From the IMG/VR virus record IMGVR_UViG_3300033144_005184, positions 1-20,776 of that record: a stretch of DNA of 20,776 bases; one strand, 5' to 3'. How positions within the stretch are numbered: position 1 is the first letter of the stretch; the number at the start of each line of letters is the position of its first letter. The notes beneath the pieces were generated by a model, which saw only the letters and a list, made by a program, of their open reading frames with translations, did not search any database and had not been told where the DNA came from. Source of the stretch: a virus. Shown here one piece after another: positions 1 through 8,155 of this stretch. The translations under genes were made by a program, and so were the position numbers.

Positions 1-220
1 TCGAAGTGCCTACACCGGATGTTGCAGCTGCAAATGTAATAGATTGACGAGCATAAGCTGTATCATCTACGCCAACATCAACCTCGCCCGCTGTCAGATT
101 AGCATCAGTTGGGTCGGCTGTGAACAAAGCTAAAGCCAGCGTCGCATTAGGCGAAGCATACGTCGTAGCAGTTAAAATATGGTCGAGGATTGATGCCTCT
201 AAAAAATCTGACATTGCCAT
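1..220 (-). CDS. Phage tail-fibre-like structural protein, partial (3' end beyond window)
   Basis: The reading frame opens with ATG at 220 on the minus strand (MAMSDFLEASILDHIL...) and stays open to the left edge, giving 73 codons without a stop. The N-terminus has the pattern of a common small phage tail protein: a short helix (SDFLE.SILDHIL), a T.Y.SP segment, a strand reading LALFTADPTDA, then an acidic stretch and YARQSITFAAA. Such proteins are usually annotated as tail fibre or tail protein in phages of Gram-negative bacteria, but their exact role is poorly defined. The next upstream gene stops at 230, nine bases before this start, so it belongs to the same transcript. A second ATG two codons in (MSDF) is an equally good start. 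The C-terminus is not visible. Confidence 0.72.
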   Translation of the reverse strand, partial: MAMSDFLEASILDHILTATTYASPNATLALALFTADPTDANLTAGEVDVGVDDTAYARQSITFAAATSGVGTS

Positions 221-229
221 GCTAGTTCC

Positions 230-718
230 TTATGATAATGTGATTGTGAAGACATCAACCGTACCCGGCGCGTTCTCTACTACTACGATGTTACTAAGCA
301 GCATGTCGCCAGAGGTTGTACCAATAGAACCGTCGATTCTAGGTAGCGTCGTAGAAGATAGTGCATCATCTACAGCGTTGCCGCGTAGTCTAAACCATCC
401 AGCTGATACCCCTGAACCCGCAGCAGCTAAGCCCGTGTACTTCCAGTTCTCAGCGGTGGCCTTCGACAAGATCCCGCCTACCGGAGCCTCAAACTCTAAG
501 CCGTTGATAGCCGAACCCTCTACGAATGCTGCTGCATCCAAGGTGACTCGCGCCAGCAGTGTTGATGCCACTGCATTGTCGGCACTTCCCGGCTGAGCGC
601 CAGAGTAGATATCGATCACGCAATCTTTGAAGATCCCTCGCAAGCCATTAGCCCCCGTGTCCACTCCACTCTCGCCAAGTAACTTACTAAGGCACCCGGT
701 ACTATATCTTACAGCCAT
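230..718 (-). CDS. Phage structural protein of unknown function (162 aa)
   Basis: This complete 162-aa protein starts at ATG 718, preceded by a good AGGGGA Shine-Dalgarno sequence. It opens with a short helix-like segment and then a strand-rich region (CVIDIYSGAQPGSAD), a pattern often seen in small virion proteins of marine and enteric phages in which an IYSG.QP motif is followed by TLLA..TL. The remainder is rich in Gly, Ala, Ser and Thr, as in beta-structured tail or fibre components. There is no signal peptide and no membrane segment. It lies between a 388-aa tail protein and the partial tail-fibre-like gene, so a tail or tip role is likely. No specific family was recognised. Confidence 0.75.
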   Translation of the reverse strand: MAVRYSTGCLSKLLGESGVDTGANGLRGIFKDCVIDIYSGAQPGSADNAVASTLLARVTLDAAAFVEGSAINGLEFEAPVGGILSKATAENWKYTGLAAAGSGVSAGWFRLRGNAVDDALSSTTLPRIDGSIGTTSGDMLLSNIVVVENAPGTVDVFTITLS

Positions 719-729
719 TTTTAAATCCC

Positions 730-1896
730 CTACAATAGGTTGTTATCAGGCTCACCGAGGTTATCAGTAAGCGTTACAAGTTTTCTAAATCCGTTATGCT
801 CAATAACAGTTGTGTGCACAACCTTGCCCGGAGGCAGACTAACCTTTTCCTCGGTTAGATTCTTAAAAGGAAGCGCTGAGCACATCCCTTGATTAGTCCA
901 TATATGGACCATCCCTCGGTCATCTATGTCAAAAGGCCGCCCTTCAGGAGTGCCATACGAGGCCACTTCTTCAAGGTTTCCATTATACACATAGATAGCG
1001 CCCTCAGTCCCTATTATCAACCCCTGCGCATGGCCCACCATGGACGTGATACGCCCCGGCACCTGGATGTAGTCCTCTTGTAAACTGAACAAGTTCCACC
1101 AGGAGGGCTTCGACGTCCATACCACTGAGTTAGCCCCATCGTGCTGGGCTACCCAGAGGCTAGACTCGTAGTAAGCAATAGGCGCATTCGCATCAGGGGC
1201 GGGCTGCGCTCCTATCTGCTCAGCTTCTATAGGGATGCTAACGGACTTAACGTCTGTAACTGTCACGCTGCCTGTGATAAGCGAGGTGTATAGGTATAGC
1301 TCAGTGCCATCAGGCTCCGAGACGTATACGCGTACCCGATCGTTAGTCAGGAACTCAGGAGCGATAGTCAACCCTGAGTCTGTAGGGACGTCGAGGGTAA
1401 GGATATCAGAGGCCCCACCTTCACGACCCGATAGATCGGCGTAGGCGACGGCTACTTTATACTGCCCCGCAGGTAGGTTGCCACTAACCACGCTGACCTT
1501 CGGCTGTAGTGGGGTCTCTATCCTCCACGACGTGACGTTGTTCATACCATCGATGATATGCCCCGTAGATAGCACGACGAACTTCCCTATCTCTACCCAA
1601 TGGATGTAGCCAGTGGACATGCCCATGGCTATGATCTCAGAGCTAAGCCCTGGATGGATTAGTATAAGGTTACCGTTATCTACTACAAACGCACGCCTCT
1701 CATCGTGAGTGGTGAACGCGGCGGTCACGCTAGTAAGGTCTAAGCTCTTAATGAACCCAGGCCTCAGGAGGATCCCACCTGTGTCATCTACATCAATATT
1801 AGATGCTACCGTCAGGTCGCCCGGCTCGAGTCTTCTGGACTGCTGCTTGTTACGCAGTCCATTGAAGCGGCCTATGTTATGGGTAGGCTCGTCCAT
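730..1896 (-). CDS. Putative tail nozzle/hub-like structural protein (388 aa)
   Basis: The 388-aa product begins near its N-terminus with the pattern FNGLRN..QSRRLEPGDLTVASNIDVDDTGGI.LRPG. This resembles the opening of many phage tail proteins that build a beta-propeller-like body, where the phrase means roughly 'list of nodes with baseline values'; comparable openings occur in tail tube/nozzle and stabilisation proteins of short-tailed phages. Repeated short strands with aromatic and glycine turns follow (for example YYESSLWVAQHDG and IIGTEGAIYVYNG), consistent with propeller blades. The ATG at 1896 lies one base after the preceding gene's stop (TAG at 1900-1898) and has no strong Shine-Dalgarno sequence, so translation may be coupled. 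Tail-structure assignment is fairly safe; nozzle identity is an inference from sequence style and context. Confidence 0.62.
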   Translation of the reverse strand: MDEPTHNIGRFNGLRNKQQSRRLEPGDLTVASNIDVDDTGGILLRPGFIKSLDLTSVTAAFTTHDERRAFVVDNGNLILIHPGLSSEIIAMGMSTGYIHWVEIGKFVVLSTGHIIDGMNNVTSWRIETPLQPKVSVVSGNLPAGQYKVAVAYADLSGREGGASDILTLDVPTDSGLTIAPEFLTNDRVRVYVSEPDGTELYLYTSLITGSVTVTDVKSVSIPIEAEQIGAQPAPDANAPIAYYESSLWVAQHDGANSVVWTSKPSWWNLFSLQEDYIQVPGRITSMVGHAQGLIIGTEGAIYVYNGNLEEVASYGTPEGRPFDIDDRGMVHIWTNQGMCSALPFKNLTEEKVSLPPGKVVHTTVIEHNGFRKLVTLTDNLGEPDNNLL

Positions 1897-1897
1897 A

Positions 1898-2209
1898 CTA
1901 GTCTAGGTTACCCCTGACTACAAACTTGTTAATCTCAGAAGACCACGTACCTGTAGGAAGAGTAACTCTAGCTTGGATCTTCCAAGTCTTCTCTAAATCT
2001 AGGTCACCTGCAATGGTCACATACTGCAACTTACCATCGGTGCCATCTGTAGATAGTACTCCCACTCTGGAGAGGATGGTCTTATCGGGTTTCTCGAATA
2101 TTACCTCCAATGCTGAGTTGGACGAGATGTCTACTATGACCCCGCAGTCCTTGATAGTAAGTTCGAATATAGTACCGATGTCATTTAGGTGTGGATCCAC
2201 ACAGGCCAT
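1898..2209 (-). CDS. Small BppU-N/Ig-like phage structural protein (103 aa)
   Basis: This 103-aa protein contains the pattern IGTIFELTIKD.....VDIS....LEVIF.KPD.TIL....V..TDGTDGKLQYVT...DLDL..TWKIQA.V....G.WSS, which is the beta-sandwich pattern seen in BppU N-terminal-like and related phage baseplate or fibre-linked domains. These domains typically anchor receptor-binding proteins. It starts at ATG 2209, sharing one base with the TAA of the upstream 63-aa gene (TAATG), so the two are translationally coupled. The family call rests on pattern memory and would need a profile search. Confidence 0.68.
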   Translation of the reverse strand: MACVDPHLNDIGTIFELTIKDCGVIVDISSNSALEVIFEKPDKTILSRVGVLSTDGTDGKLQYVTIAGDLDLEKTWKIQARVTLPTGTWSSEINKFVVRGNLD

Positions 2210-2400
2210 TATAATTCCCCTTCTAGATCTATGCGAGAGCGTATGCTAACGGTAGAGGGATTATTTGTAGATATAGAGACGTTGCCTGAGATGTTTTCAG
2301 ACACGGAGAGCTCTACTTGTTTATTTCGTATTACACTACTTATACCTGCCCAGGCCCTATCAATCGACATGTCTAGCCGAACCATATCCGAAGCTACCAT
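2209..2400 (-). CDS. Hypothetical small phage protein (63 aa)
   Basis: This is a complete 63-aa reading frame with ATG at 2400 and a strong GGAGAG Shine-Dalgarno sequence eight bases upstream. Its stop overlaps the start of the 103-aa BppU-like gene by one base. The product is rich in Ser, Ile, Val and Asn with an alternating hydrophobic pattern (VELSVSENISGNVSIS), which suggests beta strands, possibly a small virion component or linker. No family was recognised. The good ribosome-binding site and tight spacing to both neighbours support it as a real gene. Confidence 0.66.
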   Translation of the reverse strand: MVASDMVRLDMSIDRAWAGISSVIRNKQVELSVSENISGNVSISTNNPSTVSIRSRIDLEGEL

Positions 2401-2402
2401 CT

Positions 2403-2549
2403 TTATCTCTCCACATTAAAGGGTACAGCCCTTCTAATTGATAAGGTAAAGTTAACCACCTTACCCCATATAACTGTTGGTGTTATTGTATCCCGAATCC
2501 ACCCTAAGGTGAACATCGATGTTGGGCCTTTAGTCCAGTCATTCATCAT
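2403..2549 (-). CDS. Hypothetical small phage protein (48 aa)
   Basis: A 48-aa frame starts with tandem ATG codons at 2549 and 2546 and ends at 2403, two bases before the next gene begins. The first ATG overlaps the TGA stop of the 211-aa gene in the arrangement ATGA, a classic translational coupling junction; there is no separate Shine-Dalgarno sequence. The frame could be extended to a GTG at 2603, but that would create a 58-base overlap with the upstream gene. The peptide has an N-terminal MMNDWTKGPT segment and a moderately hydrophobic middle (TITPTVIWGKVVNFTLSI). No family was recognised; it is accepted because it fills an otherwise empty gap in a gap-free operon. Confidence 0.55.
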   Translation of the reverse strand: MMNDWTKGPTSMFTLGWIRDTITPTVIWGKVVNFTLSIRRAVPFNVER

Positions 2550-3181
2550 GAGCGCTGTACCGTAGCTGTGCCATTCCCGTTGTCCGTTTTGTCTAGCGTC
2601 CACTCACCATTAGTTATGCTAGCCCCATCATCATCATACGTATTAGGTTTAGCGATATTAAGGTCTAGCCTATCAGCAATCTCTCTAAGCATAGTAGCCT
2701 CGGTTGCGGACAGCCCGCTACCTGCAGCAACCTCTATAACTTCAGAGGATGGAGGTGTGTAGTTAACTAACATGCTCACCCCTACAGGTAAGTAATCTAG
2801 CTTCACTAGCTGAGCCCCCGCCTCTCCATCATCGGAGATCATCTCTCCGATGATAGATAAGAATCCATTAGTGGGGTTCTCAATCCCTAAGCGCCAGCCG
2901 TCGTTGAACACCGCACGCCTAGGCGTGAAGTTAGCTCCAGCAGGCTCATTGCCTTGGGATGATACAGGGTTATCCATGCGGCGCACAGACTCATCCACCC
3001 TACGGATGCTACGTACCTCTCGATACATATCATCTACAGGGTGGAACACTGTGGCATCGGTCTTTAGGAAGACTATCTTATCTAGGATATCCAGCCTATC
3101 CACGAAGTCGGATGTGAAGTCGGCATAGATGCCATCCTCAAATACATCATCCTCAAAGACATCAACCGCTACGACAGCCAT
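2546..3181 (-). CDS. Phage virion-associated protein of unknown function (211 aa)
   Basis: The 211-aa protein starts at ATG 3181, which shares one base with the stop of the 231-aa gene. The N-terminal third is very acidic (repeated VFEDD), followed by DDMYREVRSIRRVDES.RRMDNPVS, a segment typical of a group of hypothetical tail proteins. The C-terminal part LSATEATMLREIADRLDLN resembles the short helix found near the end of some tail-associated proteins, where a length- or angle-setting coiled coil is present. No enzymatic motif is visible. Position within a run of tail genes suggests a minor tail protein. Confidence 0.7.
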   Translation of the reverse strand: MAVVAVDVFEDDVFEDGIYADFTSDFVDRLDILDKIVFLKTDATVFHPVDDMYREVRSIRRVDESVRRMDNPVSSQGNEPAGANFTPRRAVFNDGWRLGIENPTNGFLSIIGEMISDDGEAGAQLVKLDYLPVGVSMLVNYTPPSSEVIEVAAGSGLSATEATMLREIADRLDLNIAKPNTYDDDGASITNGEWTLDKTDNGNGTATVQRS

Positions 3182-3876
3182 TAGGTATAGAACCCCGGAG
3201 ATCTGTTCTTAGTGCCAAGCCCCATAGACTGGTAGTGGATATCTACAAAGTGTAGGAAAGGCTTAGCCCCTCCATCCATTGTATTACCTGTTAGCTCTAC
3301 CCTAGATAGGATAACGCCATCAGGCTCTAGATCCTCGGTCTTCAGTAGCCCGCCAACACCGCCAACTGAGGACAAAGGCCCCTCAGTGATTATATGCTGG
3401 TACCTAACGGTAGAAGCCGTATCTACTAAGGCTGCCACAATCGGAGTCGCAAAGAAGTCCTGGTCATGCCCTTTAGCATAGCTAGCTTCAAAGTTGCCTG
3501 TAATGCCCCCGGTAGTAACCAGAGCCGAATTGTGAGACCAGTGAGCGTGGACGTATATAGTCGTGCCTAAGACATAGTCATGGGGCAGATGGAATTCCAT
3601 ATACACCTCATCACCCACGTCAAACTGCGCCTGCTTAATACTGCCCTGGTATGTAACATACGTAGGGTCGGCTGCGGTTCCGCCTAAGCGCACCGTAGAT
3701 GTAAGATCGTGCCACGGCCAATCAGCCGTGCCAACGTCGTTCCCAGTCTTAAGCCCGACATCAGCGCCTTTAGGGATATAGATACCACTCGGATTTAACT
3801 CGAAGTGGTCTATATTCCCGTCATGCTCTACGCCATTCAGCGCCTGGCCTTTAACTAATCTTCTGGTTAAAGCCAT
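3181..3876 (-). CDS. Phage structural protein, beta-rich, unknown family (231 aa)
   Basis: A 231-aa protein with ATG at 3876 preceded by AGGGG. The centre contains VYMEFHLPHDYVLGTTIYVHAHWSHN, a pattern seen in hypothetical virion proteins in which a histidine-rich strand pair (HLPHDY, HAHWSHN) is followed by a glycine turn and a long beta region. The C-terminus reads FVDIHYQSMGLGTKNRSPGFYT, also a recurrent ending in such proteins (HYQS.G.GTKNR..-FY). The clustered histidines could bind a metal, as in some tail-tip or fibre proteins, but this is only a suggestion. It sits between the 558-aa and 211-aa tail genes and touches the latter by one base. Confidence 0.7.
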   Translation of the reverse strand: MALTRRLVKGQALNGVEHDGNIDHFELNPSGIYIPKGADVGLKTGNDVGTADWPWHDLTSTVRLGGTAADPTYVTYQGSIKQAQFDVGDEVYMEFHLPHDYVLGTTIYVHAHWSHNSALVTTGGITGNFEASYAKGHDQDFFATPIVAALVDTASTVRYQHIITEGPLSSVGGVGGLLKTEDLEPDGVILSRVELTGNTMDGGAKPFLHFVDIHYQSMGLGTKNRSPGFYT

Positions 3877-3885
3877 GCTCTACCC

Positions 3886-5562
3886 CTAAGCGTTGTTCTC
3901 TACAGAAGGAACACATGATGCGCTCACAGCTGTATCAGCCAATGTAATAGCAGTCTTCTGCTGAGTAACCCCACCGTCGCCTTCACATAAGAACACAACG
4001 TTGACAGAGGCATCGGTTGTGAAGTCATGCTCGAAGTCTACGTAGGTGTTAGCTCCAGTGATGAATGCTGATGTATTATCACCAACCCCTTTTACCACTG
4101 TGGAAACAGAGTCATCATACTCGGTTGCGCCGGCTGTGTTATAGCCTGTAGCCAAGTACATATGGAACCATGATAAGGTATCGTCAATAGCGTTCTGGCC
4201 TAGTTCTACAGTGACGGGGGTAAATACAGGGTATACACAGACTACGTCCGCGTCATCGCTGAACTCGACTAAGAGTTTATCAGTGCCCGTAAGCCCTTCA
4301 ATGAATACACCAAGACCGTCCCCACCACCTGTAATAGGTCTGACTTTACCCGTGGCAGTATACTCATACCAAGTGTCATAGTCCTTACCATTAAGGCTAA
4401 CCGGCGCTGTAGGCCCTACAGTAACGACAGCGTCCGCTTGCGCGATAGCATCTAAGTAGGCTACACACTCATCAAGGGAGCCCGCACCTGTGTTGTTAAG
4501 CGTCCAAGTAAAGTCGCCGTCGGCCCCAGCAAAGCCAGTCTCAGTCTGAGCGGAGTCCAACTTCTCTAGGGTCATACCGGTCCACGGGGCTACCTGGGCA
4601 CCCCCGTATACATCCACCAAAGGATACGTAGCAGGCACTGTAGTCAAGTGGTCAGACTCATTCAAAGCCGCACCAGATGAATAGCCCCCTAACTCTGCAA
4701 TACCTAGGGTTCCACTCGTGTCAATCCGATCGTAGTTCTTACCATATGTTCGGATAGAGAAGTAGTGAGAGGATAGCGTGTTATCAAAGTTACCGTTGGT
4801 AACATCGCCAAACACTTGGATAGCCTCGTCGATATTGCCAAGCTTAGTAAAGGGGGTAGACCCTCCGTACTGAACTGATTGGAAAGCCGGCACAGAAGCT
4901 GCCTCGATAGCACCTAGACCCTTAGGACCAAACCACAGTTGGTTTACTGTAGATCCTGTTAGCTCTCTCCAACCTGATCCACGGAACAGCTTACGAGCTG
5001 TATCATCTACAGGTGTTCTGCCGTTGACGAACTCATATGCCCCACCGAACTTAAATGTACCAGCAGTGAACCTGTTGAACTTACGTAAGGACTCATCAGC
5101 TCTACGTTCCTGGTTCTCGAACGCGTATGCGGCCTCGAATCTTAAACCGTCTAGGTTGATAAGCTTATTAGTTGTTGCAGCACCTGCTAAGGTTTCGTCG
5201 CCTGAACCAGCTTCTGTAGAAAGCGAAACCTCTACAGTTGTGATAGCTAAGCCATCTGCACTGATAGACTCGATCTCATAAGTACCGTCTTGTGTATTTG
5301 AGGCGCTTAGAGTAACTTTCATGCCCACCCGCCAACCTTCAGTAATGAAACTGCCTGCTGCACGAGTGATCTGGTCAGGAGCCGTAACACCTAGCGTCGT
5401 AGCTGCTGTAGCTGCTGTAGGTGTATATGTTGCGTATGTGGTCGCATCGCCGAAGCCAAGCTCACCATTAGTTGTGTCGAAGAATACATTACCATCCAAG
5501 AAAGTATTAGCGCTTGCCTGGTGTAGTGATGATCCATAGTTCGATAGATCTATAAGTGCCAT
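3886..5562 (-). CDS. Large phage structural protein, probable tail component (558 aa)
   Basis: This 558-aa protein starts at ATG 5562 with an AGAGG site. Residues about 50-130 form an insertion-type module (ITEGWRVGMKVTLSASNTQDGTYEIESIS...), the pattern of a small beta domain found inserted in many phage virion proteins (W..GM.VT.SG...NDGTY.V.SV). The rest includes AYAFENQERRADESLRKFNRFTAG and a long strand-rich C-terminal half with NG.DYDTWYEYTATGK. There are no membrane segments or enzymatic motifs. Size and location next to the 548-aa putative receptor-binding protein suggest a major tail or fibre part. The precise role is unknown. Confidence 0.7.
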   Translation of the reverse strand: MALIDLSNYGSSLHQASANTFLDGNVFFDTTNGELGFGDATTYATYTPTAATAATTLGVTAPDQITRAAGSFITEGWRVGMKVTLSASNTQDGTYEIESISADGLAITTVEVSLSTEAGSGDETLAGAATTNKLINLDGLRFEAAYAFENQERRADESLRKFNRFTAGTFKFGGAYEFVNGRTPVDDTARKLFRGSGWRELTGSTVNQLWFGPKGLGAIEAASVPAFQSVQYGGSTPFTKLGNIDEAIQVFGDVTNGNFDNTLSSHYFSIRTYGKNYDRIDTSGTLGIAELGGYSSGAALNESDHLTTVPATYPLVDVYGGAQVAPWTGMTLEKLDSAQTETGFAGADGDFTWTLNNTGAGSLDECVAYLDAIAQADAVVTVGPTAPVSLNGKDYDTWYEYTATGKVRPITGGGDGLGVFIEGLTGTDKLLVEFSDDADVVCVYPVFTPVTVELGQNAIDDTLSWFHMYLATGYNTAGATEYDDSVSTVVKGVGDNTSAFITGANTYVDFEHDFTTDASVNVVFLCEGDGGVTQQKTAITLADTAVSASCVPSVENNA

Positions 5563-5563
5563 T

Positions 5564-5884
5564 CTATGTTACCTCTAAGTGGTCTTCCAAGGCTGTAGCA
5601 AGCCTCATGTTTTCCCGTTTAAGCGCGTCTAACTGGGAGTTCCCGTTAGTCACGATTGTATCTAAATTCTTGGTCGCAATGGACTGCTCTTTCGCACGTA
5701 CCTCTGCTACCGCTAGCTTCATCATCTTCTCTGCTATATCACGGACAAGGAAGGTTTCCTGTACGGTGAAATGGCTAGGCAGTGTGTAAAGGGCCTCCCC
5801 CTCTAGGGATACTCTCCACTCTTCATCAGTTCCGTCGCGTGTAGTTTGGGTAGCTTGTGCTCTCGTAATATCAATCATTGTCAT
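5564..5884 (-). CDS. Hypothetical coiled-coil phage protein (106 aa)
   Basis: The 106-aa product has two possible starts, ATG 5884 and ATG 5878; both lie inside the end of the preceding 548-aa gene (stop at 5873-5871), giving a 14- or 8-base overlap. Residues 40-104 are strongly helical with heptad-like spacing (FLVRDIAEKMMKLAVAEVRAKEQ... QLDALKRENMRLATALEDHLEV), so a coiled coil is likely. Small coiled-coil proteins next to fibres often act as fibre connectors or chaperones, but nothing in the sequence proves this. It ends one base before the 558-aa gene begins. Confidence 0.68.
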   Translation of the reverse strand: MTMIDITRAQATQTTRDGTDEEWRVSLEGEALYTLPSHFTVQETFLVRDIAEKMMKLAVAEVRAKEQSIATKNLDTIVTNGNSQLDALKRENMRLATALEDHLEVT

Positions 5885-7517
5885 CCAGGGTCAGGTTCAA
5901 GGTAACAGACTTATCTGCTGCCGTTAATGTATCGTAATACATAAGCTCTTCATAGTCGTTACTAATGATCTGGACGGCGATAGCTTGGCTAGTATAAGCA
6001 TGCGTGTACACCTGTGCAGTCGTGGTCTCACGCTCTGCCCCATCTAACTCTATAGCACCTACTAGACTACCCTCCGCCGTCACAGTGTATAGTCTCCACT
6101 CGTAATCTGGTGAAGGGTTAGGGCTGACAGTGAACGTAAAGTCCTTCTGCCCTGATACAACTGTTACGGTACCTAGCCCTGTGTTATTAACTGTAGGGAC
6201 TGTAGCTGTATCCGTTACACTTATTGTAAGGGTTATCCCAGAGTCTACGCTTACAAGGATAGTCTCGTTGCCTGTAGATCCATCCGTAAGAGCGTAGTCC
6301 GCATCCGTGTTATCCCACGTCTTAGTTATATCAGCGCCTATAACCCCAAGATCCACCGCATGCCCTGTACCACTACTATTGAAAGTAGATAGAGTAACGA
6401 GAGCTATATCGCTAACCGTCAGGCCTGTAGCCAGAGGCTTATCGAATATACAAGATGTGAACGTGGACCCGCCCTGTACTACAGGTTCCTGTCTTCTATA
6501 AGTAGACCCGGTCTGAGTGCTATTAGCCCCATAGGTAAATGCCCCTACATCGGTAAACAAGCACCCTGTATGAACCGTCGTAGCTGCATCACCCACTGTA
6601 AAAGTGTACTTCGCAATAGAGCTAAGATTGACTATAGCTATGTTAGTCCACTTGAGTGTGGACCCAGCATTGGTGACCACGCCCTTATTGAATGTAGAGC
6701 TTACTCTAGGGTCGTCTGCTATTGCAATAGACTTATCAGCATCCTCAAAGTATACAGCTGTACCAGCTGTACCAAAGCTCATCAACCCCCGAGCTTTGAA
6801 TCCCCCAGGGATGATCTGTAGAAGGTTGAAACGGTCAGCCGCCGCGTTATCTATAGCGGCGTAGCCATCGAATGTCGCAGGGGTTGCGGCGTCCCCAATG
6901 GTGTACTCAACCTCTCCACGGCCATATCTAACAGCTTGGCAAGCCTGAGGATTGCCCCTCGCTTGTTTTACTGCTGCTACGCCGACCCCAACCATCTGTG
7001 TAGTGGTAGGAGACCCTATTGATCCCGCAGGTGTTAAGGTTGGATCAACCACATAGGTCGTCCACCCACCTTCTGGGGCAGGGCTCTTGTCGTTACCCGA
7101 AACCTCATGTACATCAAATACCCCGACACTGTCACCTATTAGTACAGTGATGCCCGCTTCCGCCGTACCAAAGTTACCAGCATAAGCGTTTAGCGCGGGC
7201 GGTGCCGCCCATACATGATGTATAAGTACCACCCCATCTGTGGGGACCGAGAAAGCCCCGGTATGTGTGTACATGATAGTACCTGGGCCCTTATTCCCAG
7301 TGAGGTTCCCATCTTTTGTATATTGTGCAGACGTGCAAGAGCTTAGTGCCTCGCCTGTATTTACTTTATTGTCTGTGTACCATAGATTCTCATCATCGAC
7401 CATTACCCCTGCGGAGTCCCACCCTATATTAGAACTTTCATCCCAAGTGCCCGCATCATAGTTAAGGTCGCCCGTTGCTATAGTTGTGAGGTCATTAGAA
7501 TACGCAGGTGCAGCCAT
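5871..7517 (-). CDS. Putative tail fibre / receptor-binding protein (548 aa)
   Basis: A 548-aa protein starting at ATG 7517, which overlaps the TAA of the holin-like gene by one base. The central part (about 230-400) is a succession of short hydrophobic strands separated by Gly, Asn, Ser and Thr turns, for example STLKWTNIAIVNLSSIAKYTF and STFTSCIFDKPL, the texture of a right-handed beta-helix. A C-terminal region (about 420-548) looks like one or two beta-sandwich domains (TVVSGQKDFTFTV, YEWRLYTVTAEG). This architecture is typical of host-recognition or depolymerising tail proteins. No catalytic residues can be assigned from sequence alone, so binding versus enzymatic activity is open. Confidence 0.58.
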   Translation of the reverse strand: MAAPAYSNDLTTIATGDLNYDAGTWDESSNIGWDSAGVMVDDENLWYTDNKVNTGEALSSCTSAQYTKDGNLTGNKGPGTIMYTHTGAFSVPTDGVVLIHHVWAAPPALNAYAGNFGTAEAGITVLIGDSVGVFDVHEVSGNDKSPAPEGGWTTYVVDPTLTPAGSIGSPTTTQMVGVGVAAVKQARGNPQACQAVRYGRGEVEYTIGDAATPATFDGYAAIDNAAADRFNLLQIIPGGFKARGLMSFGTAGTAVYFEDADKSIAIADDPRVSSTFNKGVVTNAGSTLKWTNIAIVNLSSIAKYTFTVGDAATTVHTGCLFTDVGAFTYGANSTQTGSTYRRQEPVVQGGSTFTSCIFDKPLATGLTVSDIALVTLSTFNSSGTGHAVDLGVIGADITKTWDNTDADYALTDGSTGNETILVSVDSGITLTISVTDTATVPTVNNTGLGTVTVVSGQKDFTFTVSPNPSPDYEWRLYTVTAEGSLVGAIELDGAERETTTAQVYTHAYTSQAIAVQIISNDYEELMYYDTLTAADKSVTLNLTLDDND

Positions 7518-7780
7518 TACCCGTTACCGAATAGTTTATCTGCGAATAGGTTTACTACGAAGGCAACACTGACTATAACGAACGTTATGCCTGCAATAAA
7601 ACTCTTCTGGCTAGCCATGGACTCACTGATCTCTCCTACGGACTCGCGTATACCCCTCATACCCTCACTTATCTCTACGCGGTGTAGTGCATCCTCGGAC
7701 TCCCGCTTGTCGCGATACCGAAGTGTATCCTCGTGGAAGGCCTCTAATCTAGTTAGCCTCTCCTTGCATTGATCATCCAT
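7517..7780 (-). CDS. Holin-like one-TM lysis protein (87 aa)
   Basis: This 87-aa protein has a charged, coiled-coil-like N-terminal part (residues 1-58, with ERLTRLEAFHEDTLRYRDKRES) and a single strongly hydrophobic segment at residues 61-80 (FIAGITFVIVSVAFVVNLFA) ending in a short DKLFGNG tail. That layout matches the XhlA/haemolysin-type holin-like proteins and other single-TM phage lysis factors. It lies directly downstream of the lysozyme and DUF1353 genes, which supports a lysis role. A membrane-anchored structural protein is the main alternative. The start at 7780 has an AGGGGA site upstream. Confidence 0.6.
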   Translation of the reverse strand: MDDQCKERLTRLEAFHEDTLRYRDKRESEDALHRVEISEGMRGIRESVGEISESMASQKSFIAGITFVIVSVAFVVNLFADKLFGNG

Positions 7781-7789
7781 CCTGTCCCC

Positions 7790-8155
7790 TTATATTGAAG
7801 TTGGTAGTGTTTTATGGCTCGCACCAGCTATACGTACGCTGTAATACACAACCTGACGCTTCCACCAGGGAGCCCCTAGATCTTTCATAGCTTCTCGTAA
7901 GATGTTATCTGCTTCCTCCCTAGTGAACTTAGGGAGGGAGTATAGGTAGTCATGTAGAACTGCAGCATCCTTTAGAACAGGGTCATCGTTATCTATGATA
8001 GACCGCAAGATCTGAGGGATAGATGCGTAATTAGTTTTGAATCCTTCGGGGACAATGTAGTCATCGCCCGCCGCAGACCTCCATATTAAGGAAGTTAGTA
8101 GGATACGCTCATCCGTACCTCGTACGGATTCTACTTTAAGGGGGGTTAGGAACAT
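7790..8155 (-). CDS. DUF1353 family protein (121 aa)
   Basis: The 121-aa protein carries the DUF1353 signature: VPEGFKTNYASIP at residues 35-47, AAVLHDYLY at 64-72, and REEADNILREAM at 79-90 followed by a W..R...Y..VR helix. Family length is usually 100-150 aa, so it looks complete. DUF1353 proteins are common in phages, often beside lysis or tail genes, and have no established biochemical function; the conserved HD and E residues hint at a metal site. Its start lies 20 bases inside the end of the lysozyme gene, indicating co-translation. Confidence 0.85.
   Translation of the reverse strand: MFLTPLKVESVRGTDERILLTSLIWRSAAGDDYIVPEGFKTNYASIPQILRSIIDNDDPVLKDAAVLHDYLYSLPKFTREEADNILREAMKDLGAPWWKRQVVYYSVRIAGASHKTLPTSI

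Noticed and set aside
2550-2603. N-terminal extension of the 48-aa gene to GTG 2603
   Set aside because: It would overlap the 211-aa gene by 58 bases; the ATGA junction at 2549-2546 is the typical coupling start.
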